Below are positions 36,529 through 45,995 of a stretch of 64,000 nucleotides of DNA, piece after piece (the stretch's first letter is position 1; every line of letters starts with the position of its first letter). The stretch spans positions 1,229,001 through 1,293,000 of the forward strand of contig NZ_CP149932.1 in assembly GCF_037949795.1 (NCBI RefSeq). The letters run 5' to 3'. The DNA is from Thioclava sp. GXIMD2076 (GTDB lineage Bacteria; Pseudomonadota; Alphaproteobacteria; Rhodobacterales; Rhodobacteraceae). The position numbers and the translations under genes are program-made. Below the pieces are notes generated by a model. The model was not told the DNA's origin, ran no database searches, and saw nothing but the letters and a program-made list of their open reading frames with translations.

Positions 36529-37112
36529 TGCTGACGCGTCGCCGTAAACCGAAGGTGGAAACCGATCGGCTGACGCTTCGCCTGCCGCAACATTCCGACT
36601 ATCGCGACTGGGCGAGCCTGCGCGAGGAGAGCCGCGACTTCCTGACCCAATGGGAGCCGCTCTGGTCCAACGACCATCTCTCGCGCAAGGCCTTTGCCAA
36701 TCGGGTCTACTGGTCCGCACGGGCCGAGGCCGCAGGCACTGCCTTGCCCTTCTTCCTCATACGGCGCGGCGACGAGCGCGTGGTGGGGGCTATCACCCTC
36801 GACAATATCCGCCGTGGCCCCGCGCAATCGGGAACCATCGGCTATTGGGTGGGCGAGCGCTATGCCCGTCAGGGCTTCATGCGCGAAGCCATTGAAGGGG
36901 TTGTGGATTACGCCTTCGCCATCCTCGATCTCAGTCGTATCGAGGCAGCCTGCCTGCCTGAAAACGCGGCATCGCGCGGCGTGTTGGAGAAATCCGGCTT
37001 CAAATATGAAGGTGTGGCGCAGGCCTATTTGCAAATCAACGGCCGCTGGCGCAACCATGTGCTCTATTCCAACCTGCGTCCCGACCGCCGTGGCCGGACG
37101 GATGTGGGTTAA
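36528..37112 (+). CDS. RimJ/RimL-like N-acetyltransferase
   Basis: A 194-residue GNAT protein. Key segments are RLPQHSDYRDWASLREES, VVGAITLDNIRRGPAQSGTI, YARQGFMREAIEGVVDYAF and NAASRGVLEKSGFKYEG, which together fit the ribosomal-protein-alanine acetyltransferase (RimJ) subfamily. Its start overlaps the M16 protease stop (TGATG). The target protein or small molecule cannot be told from the sequence. Confidence 0.88.
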   Translation: MLTRRRKPKVETDRLTLRLPQHSDYRDWASLREESRDFLTQWEPLWSNDHLSRKAFANRVYWSARAEAAGTALPFFLIRRGDERVVGAITLDNIRRGPAQSGTIGYWVGERYARQGFMREAIEGVVDYAFAILDLSRIEAACLPENAASRGVLEKSGFKYEGVAQAYLQINGRWRNHVLYSNLRPDRRGRTDVG

Positions 37113-37135
37113 GTCCAGATTATAAAGGAAATTCC

Positions 37136-38539
37136 ATGCGCGCTGCCGACGATATCTTCCGCGAAGAGCTTTCCGAGCTCCTACCGGATCTGGCGCTCTC
37201 GGAGGCGGAGCCGCGCTATCTGGAAGAGCCGCGCGGGCGCTGGTTCGGGCAGGGGGGGCTTCTGGCAAAGCCCGCAAGCACCGAAGAGGTGTCGCAGATC
37301 CTCAAGCTTTGTCACGCGCAGAGCGTGCCGGTGGTGCCCTATGGCGGTGGCACGGGACTGGTGTCTGGGCAGATCATGCCCGGCGAGATCCGCCCGCTGA
37401 TCCTCAGCCTCGAAAAAATGACCCGTATCCGCGATGCCGATGCCCATACGATGATCGTCGAGGCGGGACTGACCCTGGCGCAAGTGCAGGAGGCGGCCGA
37501 GGCGCGCGGGCGGCTCTTCCCGCTATCGCTGGCCTCTCAGGGCACGGCGCGGATCGGCGGCTGCCTGGCGACCAATGCGGGCGGGGTGAATGTGCTGCGC
37601 TATGGCAATACGCGCGAGCTGTGTCTGGGCGTCGAGGCGGTGCTGGCCGATGGCACGATCGTCTCGGGACTCAAGCGCCTGCGCAAGGACAATACCGGCT
37701 ATGACATCAAGGATCTGATGATCGGCTCCGAAGGAAGCCTTGGTGTGATCACGGCAGCCAGCCTGCGGCTTTTCCCGCGCCCCTCCGAAGTTGGCACGGC
37801 GTTTTTCGTGGTTCAGGGCCCCGAAGCGGCGCTGGAGCTGTTGGAGATCGCCGAGGCACGGATGGTGGGCTGTGTATCGGCCTTCGAGCTGATCGCCCGT
37901 CAGGGGTTGGAATTTCTGGCGCAGGTCGGCCCCGAGGTGCATATGCCCTTTGCCGAGGCGCCGGACTGGATGGTGCTGTGCGAGATCGGCCTGCCCGCGG
38001 GGATGGATGCCGAGGAGGCGCTTGCGGGGCTCTTCGAGGCTGCGGGCGATCTGGTGAGCGATGGTGTCATCGCGCAATCGGGCCAGCAACGGGCTGATAT
38101 GTGGGCGCTGCGCGAGAATATCCCCGAGGCGAACAAGCGCATCGGCTCGATTTCCAGCCACGATGTCTCGGTGCCGTTGCCCTCGCTTCCGGCCTTCATC
38201 AAGGCGGCGGGCGAGGGGCTGGCCGAGCTGGGCGATATCCGCGTGAACTGCTTCGGCCATGTGGGCGATGGCAATCTGCATTACAATGCCTTCCCTGCGG
38301 CGGGCAAAACCCGCGCCGATTATGACCATCTCAAGGGTGCGGTGAAGGATTGCGTTTATGCGGTGGTCGACAGTTTCGGCGGATCGGTCTCGGCCGAGCA
38401 TGGGATCGGGCGGATCAAGACCGGCGATCTGGAGCGCTATGGCGATGCGGGCAAGCTGGCGGTGATGCGCGCGGTCAAAGCGGCGCTCGACCCCAAGGGG
38501 ATCATGAACCCGGGCGCGGTGCTGGTGGCGGGTGAATGA
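37136..38539 (+). CDS. FAD-linked oxidase, GlcD/D-2-hydroxyacid dehydrogenase type
   Basis: A 467-residue flavoprotein. The PCMH-type FAD domain has VPVVPYGGGTGLVSGQ and ASQGTARIGGCLATNAGG, and the C-terminal FAD-oxidase domain includes HVGDGNLHYNAF and SAEHGIGRIKTG. It probably oxidises a D-2-hydroxyacid such as D-lactate, glycolate or D-2-hydroxyglutarate; the substrate is not determined by these motifs. No glcE or glcF partner is present, which favours a single-subunit D-2-hydroxyacid enzyme. Confidence 0.85.
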   Translation: MRAADDIFREELSELLPDLALSEAEPRYLEEPRGRWFGQGGLLAKPASTEEVSQILKLCHAQSVPVVPYGGGTGLVSGQIMPGEIRPLILSLEKMTRIRDADAHTMIVEAGLTLAQVQEAAEARGRLFPLSLASQGTARIGGCLATNAGGVNVLRYGNTRELCLGVEAVLADGTIVSGLKRLRKDNTGYDIKDLMIGSEGSLGVITAASLRLFPRPSEVGTAFFVVQGPEAALELLEIAEARMVGCVSAFELIARQGLEFLAQVGPEVHMPFAEAPDWMVLCEIGLPAGMDAEEALAGLFEAAGDLVSDGVIAQSGQQRADMWALRENIPEANKRIGSISSHDVSVPLPSLPAFIKAAGEGLAELGDIRVNCFGHVGDGNLHYNAFPAAGKTRADYDHLKGAVKDCVYAVVDSFGGSVSAEHGIGRIKTGDLERYGDAGKLAVMRAVKAALDPKGIMNPGAVLVAGE

Positions 38540-38575
38540 AAAAGCGCCTCGCCCAATGGGTGGTGGCGAGGCGCT
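38539..38575 (-). terminator. Terminator-like hairpin between FAD oxidase and apt
   Basis: An 11-bp perfect stem (AGCGCCTCGCC / GGCGAGGCGCT) with an 11-base loop lies between the convergent genes. The T-run (TTTTT) is on the minus-strand side; on the plus strand the stem is followed by CTGCAAG. Confidence 0.75.
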
Positions 38576-38676
38576 CTGCAAGTGGTTCACGTGTTTGCAA
38601 GCAGCAGAACCAGTCTGCGCGATGTGTGTAGCACGCTAAAACCTGATAAAAGGTTAGCGCCCTTAACCCTGCGCGA

Positions 38677-39207
38677 TCAAAGTCCCTCGAATTCGCACAA
38701 AACCTGCACCTGTTGCCCCATCGCTTCCAGCTTGCGGCGTCCGCCCAGCTCGGGCAGGTCCACGATGAAGGAGCAGCCTACGATCTGGCCGCCCAGCTTC
38801 TCGATGAGCTGTATCCCCGCACCGCAGGTGCCACCCGTTGCCAGAAGGTCATCGACGATCAGCACCCGCTCTCCGGGCTGGATGGCGTCTTCATGCATCT
38901 CCATGATCGCCTCGCCATATTCCAGCTTGTAGGCCTGGCTGATGGTCTGGCCCGGCAGCTTGCCCTTCTTGCGGATCGGGACAAACCCTTTCGACAGCTG
39001 GTGGGCAATCGCCCCGCCAAGGATGAACCCGCGCGCCTCGAGCCCTACAACCTTGTCGATCGGCTGGCCTGCCCAAGGGTGCAGGAGCTGGTCGATCGCC
39101 ATGCGGAAGCCGCGCGGGTCGGCGAAGAGGGTGGTGACATCGCGGAACAGGATCCCCTCATGCGGGAAATCGGCGATGGTGCGGATGTAATCCTTGACGG
39201 TTTTCAT
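38677..39207 (-). CDS. apt: Adenine phosphoribosyltransferase
   Basis: A 176-residue enzyme making AMP from adenine and PRPP. The PRPP-binding motif is [13 protein letters not shown] (115-127) and the type signature [16 protein letters not shown] is also present. It lies downstream of mtnP on the same strand with 28 bases between them. MtnP releases adenine from methylthioadenosine and Apt recovers it, a clear functional pair. Confidence 0.97.
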   Translation of the reverse strand: MKTVKDYIRTIADFPHEGILFRDVTTLFADPRGFRMAIDQLLHPWAGQPIDKVVGLEARGFILGGAIAHQLSKGFVPIRKKGKLPGQTISQAYKLEYGEAIMEMHEDAIQPGERVLIVDDLLATGGTCGAGIQLIEKLGGQIVGCSFIVDLPELGGRRKLEAMGQQVQVLCEFEGL

Positions 39208-39235
39208 GGGTGTCTCCGTGCGGGCGGGGAGGGGG

Positions 39236-40105
39236 TCACAGGACGCGACCAGCCACGCAGTTCAGTTTCTCTTTCATCTCGGGATCGCGGCACTCGGGCG
39301 CCGTCATGATCGCCCCGTCCAATGCACGGTTACATCCCGAAGCGCAATCGCTTTGCGGCCCTTTGAGGCGCTTGGGCAGCGCCGCGATGACCGAGCGCGC
39401 CAGTTGCGCATTGGCCTTGGCGGTGGCCACTACCTGCGCCACATCGACCGCGTCATGATCGGGGTGCCAGCAGTCGTAATCGGTGATCATCGCGATACAG
39501 GCGTAGCAGATCTCGGCCTCGCGGGCGAGTTTGGCCTCGGGCATGCCGGTCATCCCGATCACATCCGCGCCCCAGCTCCGGTAGAGGCGGCTCTCGGCCA
39601 GAGTGGAAAATTGCGGACCCTCCATCGCCACATAGGTGCCGCCCCTATGCATGGTGCCACCCGCCTCGCGCCCCGCCTCCAGACAGACCTCCGAAAGCCG
39701 TGCGCAGGTCGGGTGGGAAAACGGCACATGGCCCACAAGCCCCGTCCCGAAAAAGCTTTTCTCGCGGGCGAAGGTGCGGTCGATATACTGGTCCACCACC
39801 AGAAAATCGCCCGGCGCATAGTCTTCTTTCAGCGACCCCACCGCCGAGACCGCCACCAGATCGGTCACACCCATGGTCTTCATCGCCGCGATATTGGCGC
39901 GGTAATTCACCGTGGTGGGCATATGCACATGGCCGCGCCCGTGGCGGGGCAGGAAAACCATCCGCACCCCGTCCAGCTCGCCTGTCAGCAGCTCGTCCGA
40001 CGGGGTGCCGAAAGGTGTCTCGACCGCCTGCCATTTGCGGTTTTCCAGCCCCGCAATGTCATAAAGCCCCGAGCCGCCGATGATCCCGATTACCTTGTCC
40101 ATCAT
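39236..40105 (-). CDS. mtnP: 5'-methylthioadenosine phosphorylase
   Basis: A 289-residue PNP/MTAP family enzyme that splits methylthioadenosine into adenine and methylthioribose-1-phosphate. The start [17 protein letters not shown], the phosphate site [20 protein letters not shown] and [14 protein letters not shown] are the MTAP signature; [16 protein letters not shown] follows. The length is typical. It lies upstream of apt and 7 bases after the flavin reductase stop, so it is probably one operon. Confidence 0.95.
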   Translation of the reverse strand: MMDKVIGIIGGSGLYDIAGLENRKWQAVETPFGTPSDELLTGELDGVRMVFLPRHGRGHVHMPTTVNYRANIAAMKTMGVTDLVAVSAVGSLKEDYAPGDFLVVDQYIDRTFAREKSFFGTGLVGHVPFSHPTCARLSEVCLEAGREAGGTMHRGGTYVAMEGPQFSTLAESRLYRSWGADVIGMTGMPEAKLAREAEICYACIAMITDYDCWHPDHDAVDVAQVVATAKANAQLARSVIAALPKRLKGPQSDCASGCNRALDGAIMTAPECRDPEMKEKLNCVAGRVL

Positions 40106-40112
40106 GTTTTCC

Positions 40113-40715
40113 TTACTTCAAACGCGGGCGCAGCAGTTCCCATGTATCGGTCACGGTGGCATAATCCCCGCGATAGCCCAGCCGGCTGACCCAGCCTGGC
40201 GGACGGTAGATCCCGTCTGTCAGGCAATCCTCTCGCAGATGTACGCCCACTACCTCGGCATGGACAAGCACATCTGCCATACCCAGTAACGGCATCTCTC
40301 CCACAAACCGGCATTCCAACGCGGCAGGCGCCTGCGCCACACGCGGGCAGTCGATCTCGCTGCACTCGGCCTTCTCGATGCCGCAGGCCGCGAACTCGTC
40401 CACCCCCGCCGGATAGGGCGCGGTGCTGGCATTCATCACCTCGACCAGCGCGGGCTCTACCAGATTGACGCAGAACACCCCGCTCTCGCGGATCTGGGCG
40501 AGGCTGTCTTTGGTGCCGTCGCGATCCTCTTTCGCACCCAGCGAGGAAAACACGACCTGCGGGGGCGTGTAGGCGGCGGCATTGAAGAAGGAATAGGGCG
40601 CCAGATTGTCGCCCAGCTTGCCGCGTGTCGAGATCCAGCCAATGGGGCGGGGCGAGACGATGGCGCTGAACGGATCATGCGGCAGGCCGTGTCCCTGAGC
40701 AGGACGATAGAACAT
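40113..40715 (-). CDS. Flavin reductase-like domain protein
   Basis: A 200-residue protein from the ATG at 40715, supported by AGGAGG upstream; the open frame continues 30 codons higher but without protein character. It has the split-barrel flavin-reductase fold of proteins that bind FMN (SPRPIGWISTRGKLGDNLAP, YSFFNAAAYTPPQVVFSS, VNLVEP). The electron acceptor is unknown. It is divergent from an acetyltransferase and probably heads the mtnP-apt operon. Confidence 0.88.
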   Translation of the reverse strand: MFYRPAQGHGLPHDPFSAIVSPRPIGWISTRGKLGDNLAPYSFFNAAAYTPPQVVFSSLGAKEDRDGTKDSLAQIRESGVFCVNLVEPALVEVMNASTAPYPAGVDEFAACGIEKAECSEIDCPRVAQAPAALECRFVGEMPLLGMADVLVHAEVVGVHLREDCLTDGIYRPPGWVSRLGYRGDYATVTDTWELLRPRLK

Positions 40716-40817
40716 TTCGATGCCTCCTATGGTTTGAACCTGACACTGCCGCGTGCTAGGCGGAATGGAAAGCCCCAGCCTTGGTGTTCGGGGATCAGAT
40801 CGCATGGGGCGTGGCCG

Positions 40818-41318
40818 ATGTATCAGCTCGACGAAGAAAACGAGGCCGACTGGTGGGAAGTCGAGGCGCTCTATGACCTGTGCTTCGCGCCCGGCCGGAC
40901 CGCGCTTTCCTCCTACCGGCTGCGCGATAACGTGCCCAAAGTCAGCCAGCTCTGCCTTACATTGCGGCAGGACGGCATTCTAGCCGCGGTGATCCGCTAC
41001 TGGCCGATCTTGGTCTCGGGGCATCGCTGCCTGCTTCTGGGGCCTGTGGCCGTCCACCCCACCCGTCAGGGCGAAGGCCTGGGCGGAATGCTCATGCATG
41101 AAAGCCTCAACGAGGCGCGACGCATTGGCTGGGAGCGGGTGCTGCTGGTCGGGGACGAGCCCTATTACCGCCGCTTCGGGTTCTGGAAGATCGATGACGT
41201 GATCATGCCGCCGCCCACCAACCCCGACCGTGTGCTTGCGCTGGAACTGGTGCCCGGCGCATGGGAAGGCGTGACCGGCGAGGTCGAGAAATTCACGACC
41301 CCTTCCCCGGGCGCCTGA
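40818..41318 (+). CDS. GNAT N-acetyltransferase (YhbS-like)
   Basis: A 166-residue protein from the ATG at 40818. Its acetyl-CoA site is LLGPVAVHPTRQGEGLGGML, followed by VLLVGDEPYYRRFGF, which is the pattern of the YhbS-like group of putative acetyltransferases. The upstream open frame overlaps the flavin reductase leader and is not coding. The substrate is unknown. The neighbouring EcsC gene is 58 bases downstream on the same strand. Confidence 0.85.
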   Translation: MYQLDEENEADWWEVEALYDLCFAPGRTALSSYRLRDNVPKVSQLCLTLRQDGILAAVIRYWPILVSGHRCLLLGPVAVHPTRQGEGLGGMLMHESLNEARRIGWERVLLVGDEPYYRRFGFWKIDDVIMPPPTNPDRVLALELVPGAWEGVTGEVEKFTTPSPGA

Positions 41319-41376
41319 CCGGCCTCTTGCACTCGCGCCTGCCCGCTCCATATCTGAACGGAAAGGGAGTATGCCC

Positions 41377-42147
41377 ATGTCTCAGACCACCGCCGAAATC
41401 TTCGAACCCCTGACCGATCACAACGTGATGCGCGAGCTGGACGGGCTGGCGCGGCGCTACCGTTCGGCCTCCGGGCCGGGCATGCAGCTCCTGTCCTATC
41501 TCGGCGGCTCTGCCGAGACGCTTCTGAATAAACTCCCGAGCCCCGTGCGTGGTGGTCTGGAGGGAATCACGGCCAGGGCGCTCCAGACGGCTCTGGCTGC
41601 GGCAGGCCGCTCGCGCGGTGTCGTCGAGGACAAGCCGGACTGGCTCAACAGGGCATTGACGACGGCGATGGGGGCGGCGGGAGGCTTTGCGGGCCTGCCC
41701 GGCGCGGCCGCAGAACTGCCGTTGACCATCACCATGCTCCTGCGCTCCATTCAGGGGATCGCGGCCGAACACGGCTTCGATCCGGCCTCTGATGAGGTGA
41801 AGACCGAATGCCTGCGAATCTTCGCCTCCGCCGGTCCGCTCGAAGAGGATGACGGCACCGATGTCGGTCTGATCGCCACGCGTGTGACATTGACAGGCTC
41901 GTCCATGCAGGGACTGATCGCCAAGGTCGCCCCGCGCCTGTCGGCAGTTCTGGGCCAGAAACTCGCGGCCCAGGCGGCGCCGCTTCTGGGTGCTGTGGCG
42001 GGCGCTGCGGTCAACTATACCTTCACCAGCTACTATCAGGATGTGGCGCGGGTGCATTTCGGCCTCAAGCGCCTCGCCCGCGATGCGCAGATCGACGAAG
42101 GCCTCCTGCGCGAGGAACTGGTCGCGCGGATCAGCCGCAAACGCTGA
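41377..42147 (+). CDS. EcsC family protein
   Basis: A 256-residue protein that fits the EcsC family: a helical N-terminus, Ala/Gly-rich hydrophobic segments (GAAGGFAGLPGAAAELPLTI, AGAAVNYTFTSYYQDVARVH) and a C-terminal helix. EcsC in Bacillus is linked with an ABC transporter, but these alphaproteobacterial members have no established function. The ATG at 41377 is spaced well from AAAGGGAG; an in-frame ATG at 41371 is too close. Confidence 0.78.
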   Translation: MSQTTAEIFEPLTDHNVMRELDGLARRYRSASGPGMQLLSYLGGSAETLLNKLPSPVRGGLEGITARALQTALAAAGRSRGVVEDKPDWLNRALTTAMGAAGGFAGLPGAAAELPLTITMLLRSIQGIAAEHGFDPASDEVKTECLRIFASAGPLEEDDGTDVGLIATRVTLTGSSMQGLIAKVAPRLSAVLGQKLAAQAAPLLGAVAGAAVNYTFTSYYQDVARVHFGLKRLARDAQIDEGLLREELVARISRKR

Positions 42148-42224
42148 ACCTTTCCAGCGTCCCTAAATATCCCGGGGTGAAGCGGGGCCGTCAGGCCCCG
42201 AGAGGGGCAGAGCCCCTTCCTGCC

Positions 42225-44465
42225 TTACAGATGGGCCAGATAGGTCGTCACCGCATTGCGCACAGAGCTATGCCCCTCATTGCGCACGCGCTGCACGATC
42301 TGGCGCAGTTCGGCCAGATCGGCACGGCGGATCAGGTGCTTGATCGGCCCGATCGAGGCAGGCCGCATCGAGAGCGTCCTGAGCCCCAGCGCCGCGAATG
42401 TCAGCGCCTCTACAGGGCGGCCCGCATCCTCACCGCAGAAACTCAGCACCGTATTGGTAGCCTCGCAGCGCACGATGATCCGCTCGAGGAAGGTCAGGAA
42501 GCTGACATCCAGCGTGTCATAGCGACGGCGCACACGCTCGTTCTCGCGGTCCGCCGCAAAGAAGAACTGCTTGAGATCATTGCCGCCGATCGAGATGAAA
42601 TCGCAGGTCTGGTAGAAACTGTCGGGCGCAAAGCCCAGCGACGGCGTTTCCAGCATGGCGCCGATCTTCAGGCATTCGGGGACGGGGCGGCCAAGGGCGG
42701 CCTCGCGGTCGCGCTGGCGCAATAGCGCATCGCGTCCGGCGTAGAACTCGGACGGGCAGGCGATGAAGGGGAACATCACCTCCAGCGGGCGCGTGCCGGC
42801 GGCGCGGATCAGCGCCTGTAGCTGCATCCGCAGGACGCCGGGTTTGTCGAGCCCTACGCGGATCGCCCGCCAGCCCATCGCGGGGTTGGGCTCGTCCTGC
42901 GGTTTCATATAGGGCAGGACCTTGTCCGAGCCGATATCGAGCGTGCGGAATTTCACCGGCTTGCCCTGGGCTGCATCCATCACGCGGTTATAGAGCTGGG
43001 CCAGCTCGTCGCGGCGCGGCACGCGCGAGCGGGTCAGGAACTGCAGCTCGGTGCGGAACAGGCCCACCCCTTCGGCGCCGCTATTTTGCAGCGAGGGCAG
43101 ATCGGCCAGAAGCCCCGCATTCATCACCAGATTGATCCGTGTGCCCTGCCGGTCCTCGGCGGGCAGCTCGCGCAGATCGGCATAGCGTTTCTGGGCCTCG
43201 GCCTGCATCGCGATCTTGTCGCGGAAGGCATTGGCCACGGGGTCTTCGGGGCGTAGATGCACCACACCCTGATCGCCATCCACCAGAATCGGGTCGCCAT
43301 TGAGCGCCTCGGTGGTGATCCGCTTGGTATGGATCACCAGAGGGATGGCCAGGGCCCGCGCCACGACGGCCGCGTGACTGCCGACCGAGCCTTCCTCCAG
43401 CACCACGCCTTTCAGCCCGCGTCCGTAATCAAGGAGTTCCGCAGGGCCGATATTCTTGGCAACCAGAACGGGGTTCTCGGGCAGCTCGGCGCCGGTATGG
43501 GTGCCTTGCCCCGTCAAGAGGCGCAGGAGCCGGTTCGAGAGGTCATCGAGATCCGAGAGGCGCTCGCGCAGATAGGGATCAGCCGCCTGTTCGAGCCGCG
43601 AACGGTTCTGCGACTGTTCCTTCTCGACCGCGGCCTCGGCCGAAAGGCCAAGCGCGATATCCTCGGTCATCCGCCGCATCCAGCCGCGCGAATTGGCCAG
43701 CATCCGGTAGGTCTCGAGCACCTGCCGGTGGTCCATATCCATATCGCCGGAGCCGGAGATCATGTCATTGACCTGCGCCTGAAGCGCGCCCACGGCATCC
43801 TCGAGCCGCTGTTTCTCGTGATCGGGATCGTCGCCCACGGGATTGGTGACCACCACGCGCGGTTCGTGCAGCCAGACGCGGCCCTCGCAGGCGCCTTCCT
43901 GACCGGAGGAGCCGCGGAACATCACCGGAAAACGATGGCTGTGCCCGATCCCCTCGCCATCGCCCACAAAGGCGCCCAGCTCGGTCATCTCGGCCAGCAC
44001 CATGGCGACGACCTCGAGGCCATAGACCTCGTCATCCTTGTAATCGCGCGCCTCTTTCGACTGCACGACGAGCACGCCCAGTTTCTCGCCCACCCGCTGG
44101 ATCGGCACGCCGAGGAAGCTCGAATAGATCTCTTCGCCGGTCTCGGGCATATAGCGGAAACCGGGGGCAGAGGGGGCGTCATGGGTGTTGATCGGGTTGC
44201 CGACACGGGCGACGCGGCCCACGAGGCCCTCGCCCAGACGCATCCGTGTCTGGTGCACGGCTTCGGGTTTCAGGCCTTCGGTGGCACAGAGTTCCAGCGT
44301 CTCGGGGTCGCGGAACAGGTAGATCGAACACACCTCGGTGCCCATGGAATGGGCGATCAGCGAGGTGATCCGGTCCAGCCTGTCCTGACCGTTGCCAGGC
44401 TCGGCCAGGACGTCGCGCAAACGGCGCAACAGGTTCCGACTGTCGCTATCACTGCGTTCCGCCAT
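42225..44465 (-). CDS. ptsP: PTS-Ntr enzyme I (EINtr)
   Basis: A 746-residue phosphoenolpyruvate-protein phosphotransferase of the nitrogen-related PTS. An N-terminal GAF domain (about 15-165) is followed by the enzyme I N-domain, the phosphorylatable His364 in GSVGSHAAVVARAL, and the PEP-binding TIM barrel with GAEGVGLFRTELQFL, LDIGSDKVLPY and the C-terminal ISIGGNDLKQFFFAADR. In homologues GAF sensing of glutamine or 2-oxoglutarate tunes the PTS-Ntr. It lies downstream of lysC on the same strand, with 56 bases between them. Confidence 0.96.
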   Translation of the reverse strand: MAERSDSDSRNLLRRLRDVLAEPGNGQDRLDRITSLIAHSMGTEVCSIYLFRDPETLELCATEGLKPEAVHQTRMRLGEGLVGRVARVGNPINTHDAPSAPGFRYMPETGEEIYSSFLGVPIQRVGEKLGVLVVQSKEARDYKDDEVYGLEVVAMVLAEMTELGAFVGDGEGIGHSHRFPVMFRGSSGQEGACEGRVWLHEPRVVVTNPVGDDPDHEKQRLEDAVGALQAQVNDMISGSGDMDMDHRQVLETYRMLANSRGWMRRMTEDIALGLSAEAAVEKEQSQNRSRLEQAADPYLRERLSDLDDLSNRLLRLLTGQGTHTGAELPENPVLVAKNIGPAELLDYGRGLKGVVLEEGSVGSHAAVVARALAIPLVIHTKRITTEALNGDPILVDGDQGVVHLRPEDPVANAFRDKIAMQAEAQKRYADLRELPAEDRQGTRINLVMNAGLLADLPSLQNSGAEGVGLFRTELQFLTRSRVPRRDELAQLYNRVMDAAQGKPVKFRTLDIGSDKVLPYMKPQDEPNPAMGWRAIRVGLDKPGVLRMQLQALIRAAGTRPLEVMFPFIACPSEFYAGRDALLRQRDREAALGRPVPECLKIGAMLETPSLGFAPDSFYQTCDFISIGGNDLKQFFFAADRENERVRRRYDTLDVSFLTFLERIIVRCEATNTVLSFCGEDAGRPVEALTFAALGLRTLSMRPASIGPIKHLIRRADLAELRQIVQRVRNEGHSSVRNAVTTYLAHL

Positions 44466-44521
44466 GAGAAAAGGCCGATCCTTTGGTTCGATAGTTACGC
44501 CCGAAACAGGGTAGAAAGGCG

Positions 44522-45784
44522 TTAGCCTTTCTGGTCCAGTTCAAACGCATCATGGAGTGCCTGCACGGCCAATTCCATATATTTCCGGTCGATCAGGACG
44601 GAAATCTTGATTTCCGAAGTGGAGATGACCTTGATGTTGATGTTTTCGGCGGAAAGCGCCTGGAACATCTTGGCGGCGACGCCTGCATGGCTGCGCATGC
44701 CGATACCCACGACCGACACCTTGGCAACCTCGGTATCGATGATCAGCTGGTCGTAGTTGATCTTGCCTGCGGATTTGGCCTCTTCCATCGCCTTCTGGGC
44801 GCGGGCGACCTGATTGATCGGCAGCGAGAAGGTCATATCGGTGACAGCACCGGCATAGGTGTCGTCATAGTCCTTTTCCGAGATGTTCTGCACGATCATA
44901 TCGACATTCACACCGGCATCGGCCAGCGGGCCGAAGATGGCCTGCGCCACGCCCGGACGGTCGTGAATGGTGAACAGCGTGATTTTTGCCTCGTCGCGCG
45001 AGAAGGCGACACCAGAGACGACTTTCGATTCCATGATTTCTTCCTCGCCGCAGACCAGGGTTCCGGAGTTTTCGTCGGTATCCTCGAAGGAGGACAGCAC
45101 CCGTAGGCGCACATTAAAACGCATTGCCAACTCGACCGAGCGCGTTTGCAAAACCTTCGCACCCAGCGAGGCCAGTTCCAGCATCTCCTCGAAGGCGATC
45201 TTGTCGAGCTTGCGGGCCTTGCCCGAGACGCGGGGGTCGGTGGTGTAGATGCCGTCGACATCGGTATAGATGTCGCAACGCTCGGCATCGAAGGCGGCGG
45301 CAAAGGCCACGGCGGTGGTATCCGAGCCACCACGACCCAGCGTGGTGATGCGGCCTTCTTCCGACAGGCCTTGGAAACCGGCCACGACAGCGACCTTCAT
45401 ACCTTCGGCGAATTTCGCGTCGATATTGTCGCGCGGAATCGACTTGAAGCGCGCGGCGCTATGGGCCGAGGTCGTGTTGATCGGCACCTGCCAGCCTTGC
45501 CAGCTGCGCGCGGGCACGCCCATTTCCTGCAGGCGCAGCGCCATCAGACCGGCGGTGATATTCTCACCCGAGGCCACGACGGCGTCATATTCGCGCGCGT
45601 CGTAGAGGGGCGCAGTCTTCTCGACCCAGCCCACAAGCTCGTTGGTCTTGCCGGACATAGCCGACACGATTACGATGACGTCATAGCCCCGCTCAACTTC
45701 GCGCTGGACCTTAGCGGCCGCATTGGCAATGCGGTCGAGATCGGCCACCGAAGTGCCACCGAATTTCATGACGAGAAGCGGCAT
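44522..45784 (-). CDS. lysC: Aspartate kinase
   Basis: A 420-residue enzyme starting the aspartate pathway to lysine, methionine and threonine. The start at 45784 gives MPLLVMKFGGTSVAD. The kinase domain has SAMSGKTNELVGWV and GRGGSDTTAVAFAAAF; two C-terminal ACT domains (RPGVAQAIFGPLADAGVNVD and VVGIGMRSHAGVAAKMF) bind allosteric amino acids. The long frame upstream to 46129 overlaps the divergent gene and is not used. thrC, another pathway gene, is elsewhere in the window. Confidence 0.97.
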   Translation of the reverse strand: MPLLVMKFGGTSVADLDRIANAAAKVQREVERGYDVIVIVSAMSGKTNELVGWVEKTAPLYDAREYDAVVASGENITAGLMALRLQEMGVPARSWQGWQVPINTTSAHSAARFKSIPRDNIDAKFAEGMKVAVVAGFQGLSEEGRITTLGRGGSDTTAVAFAAAFDAERCDIYTDVDGIYTTDPRVSGKARKLDKIAFEEMLELASLGAKVLQTRSVELAMRFNVRLRVLSSFEDTDENSGTLVCGEEEIMESKVVSGVAFSRDEAKITLFTIHDRPGVAQAIFGPLADAGVNVDMIVQNISEKDYDDTYAGAVTDMTFSLPINQVARAQKAMEEAKSAGKINYDQLIIDTEVAKVSVVGIGMRSHAGVAAKMFQALSAENINIKVISTSEIKISVLIDRKYMELAVQALHDAFELDQKG

Positions 45785-45995
45785 ATCTTCCCCCTCGCTT
45801 CGCTGCCCGGTCCCTGTGCCGGGAGTTCGGGTTCCGGTTAAAGCAAGCGCTACCCCTGCGCAAGAGTGGCGATATGGTGATCCATCGCTTCTGTCATAAG
45901 AATGTCGTTGTGGGGCGGTAGCGAGGGCGCGGCGGCCTTGATAGACCGGTGCCGTCGGATCTTTGGCATGTGTCCTGTCTCGGGAGGAGGAGCCT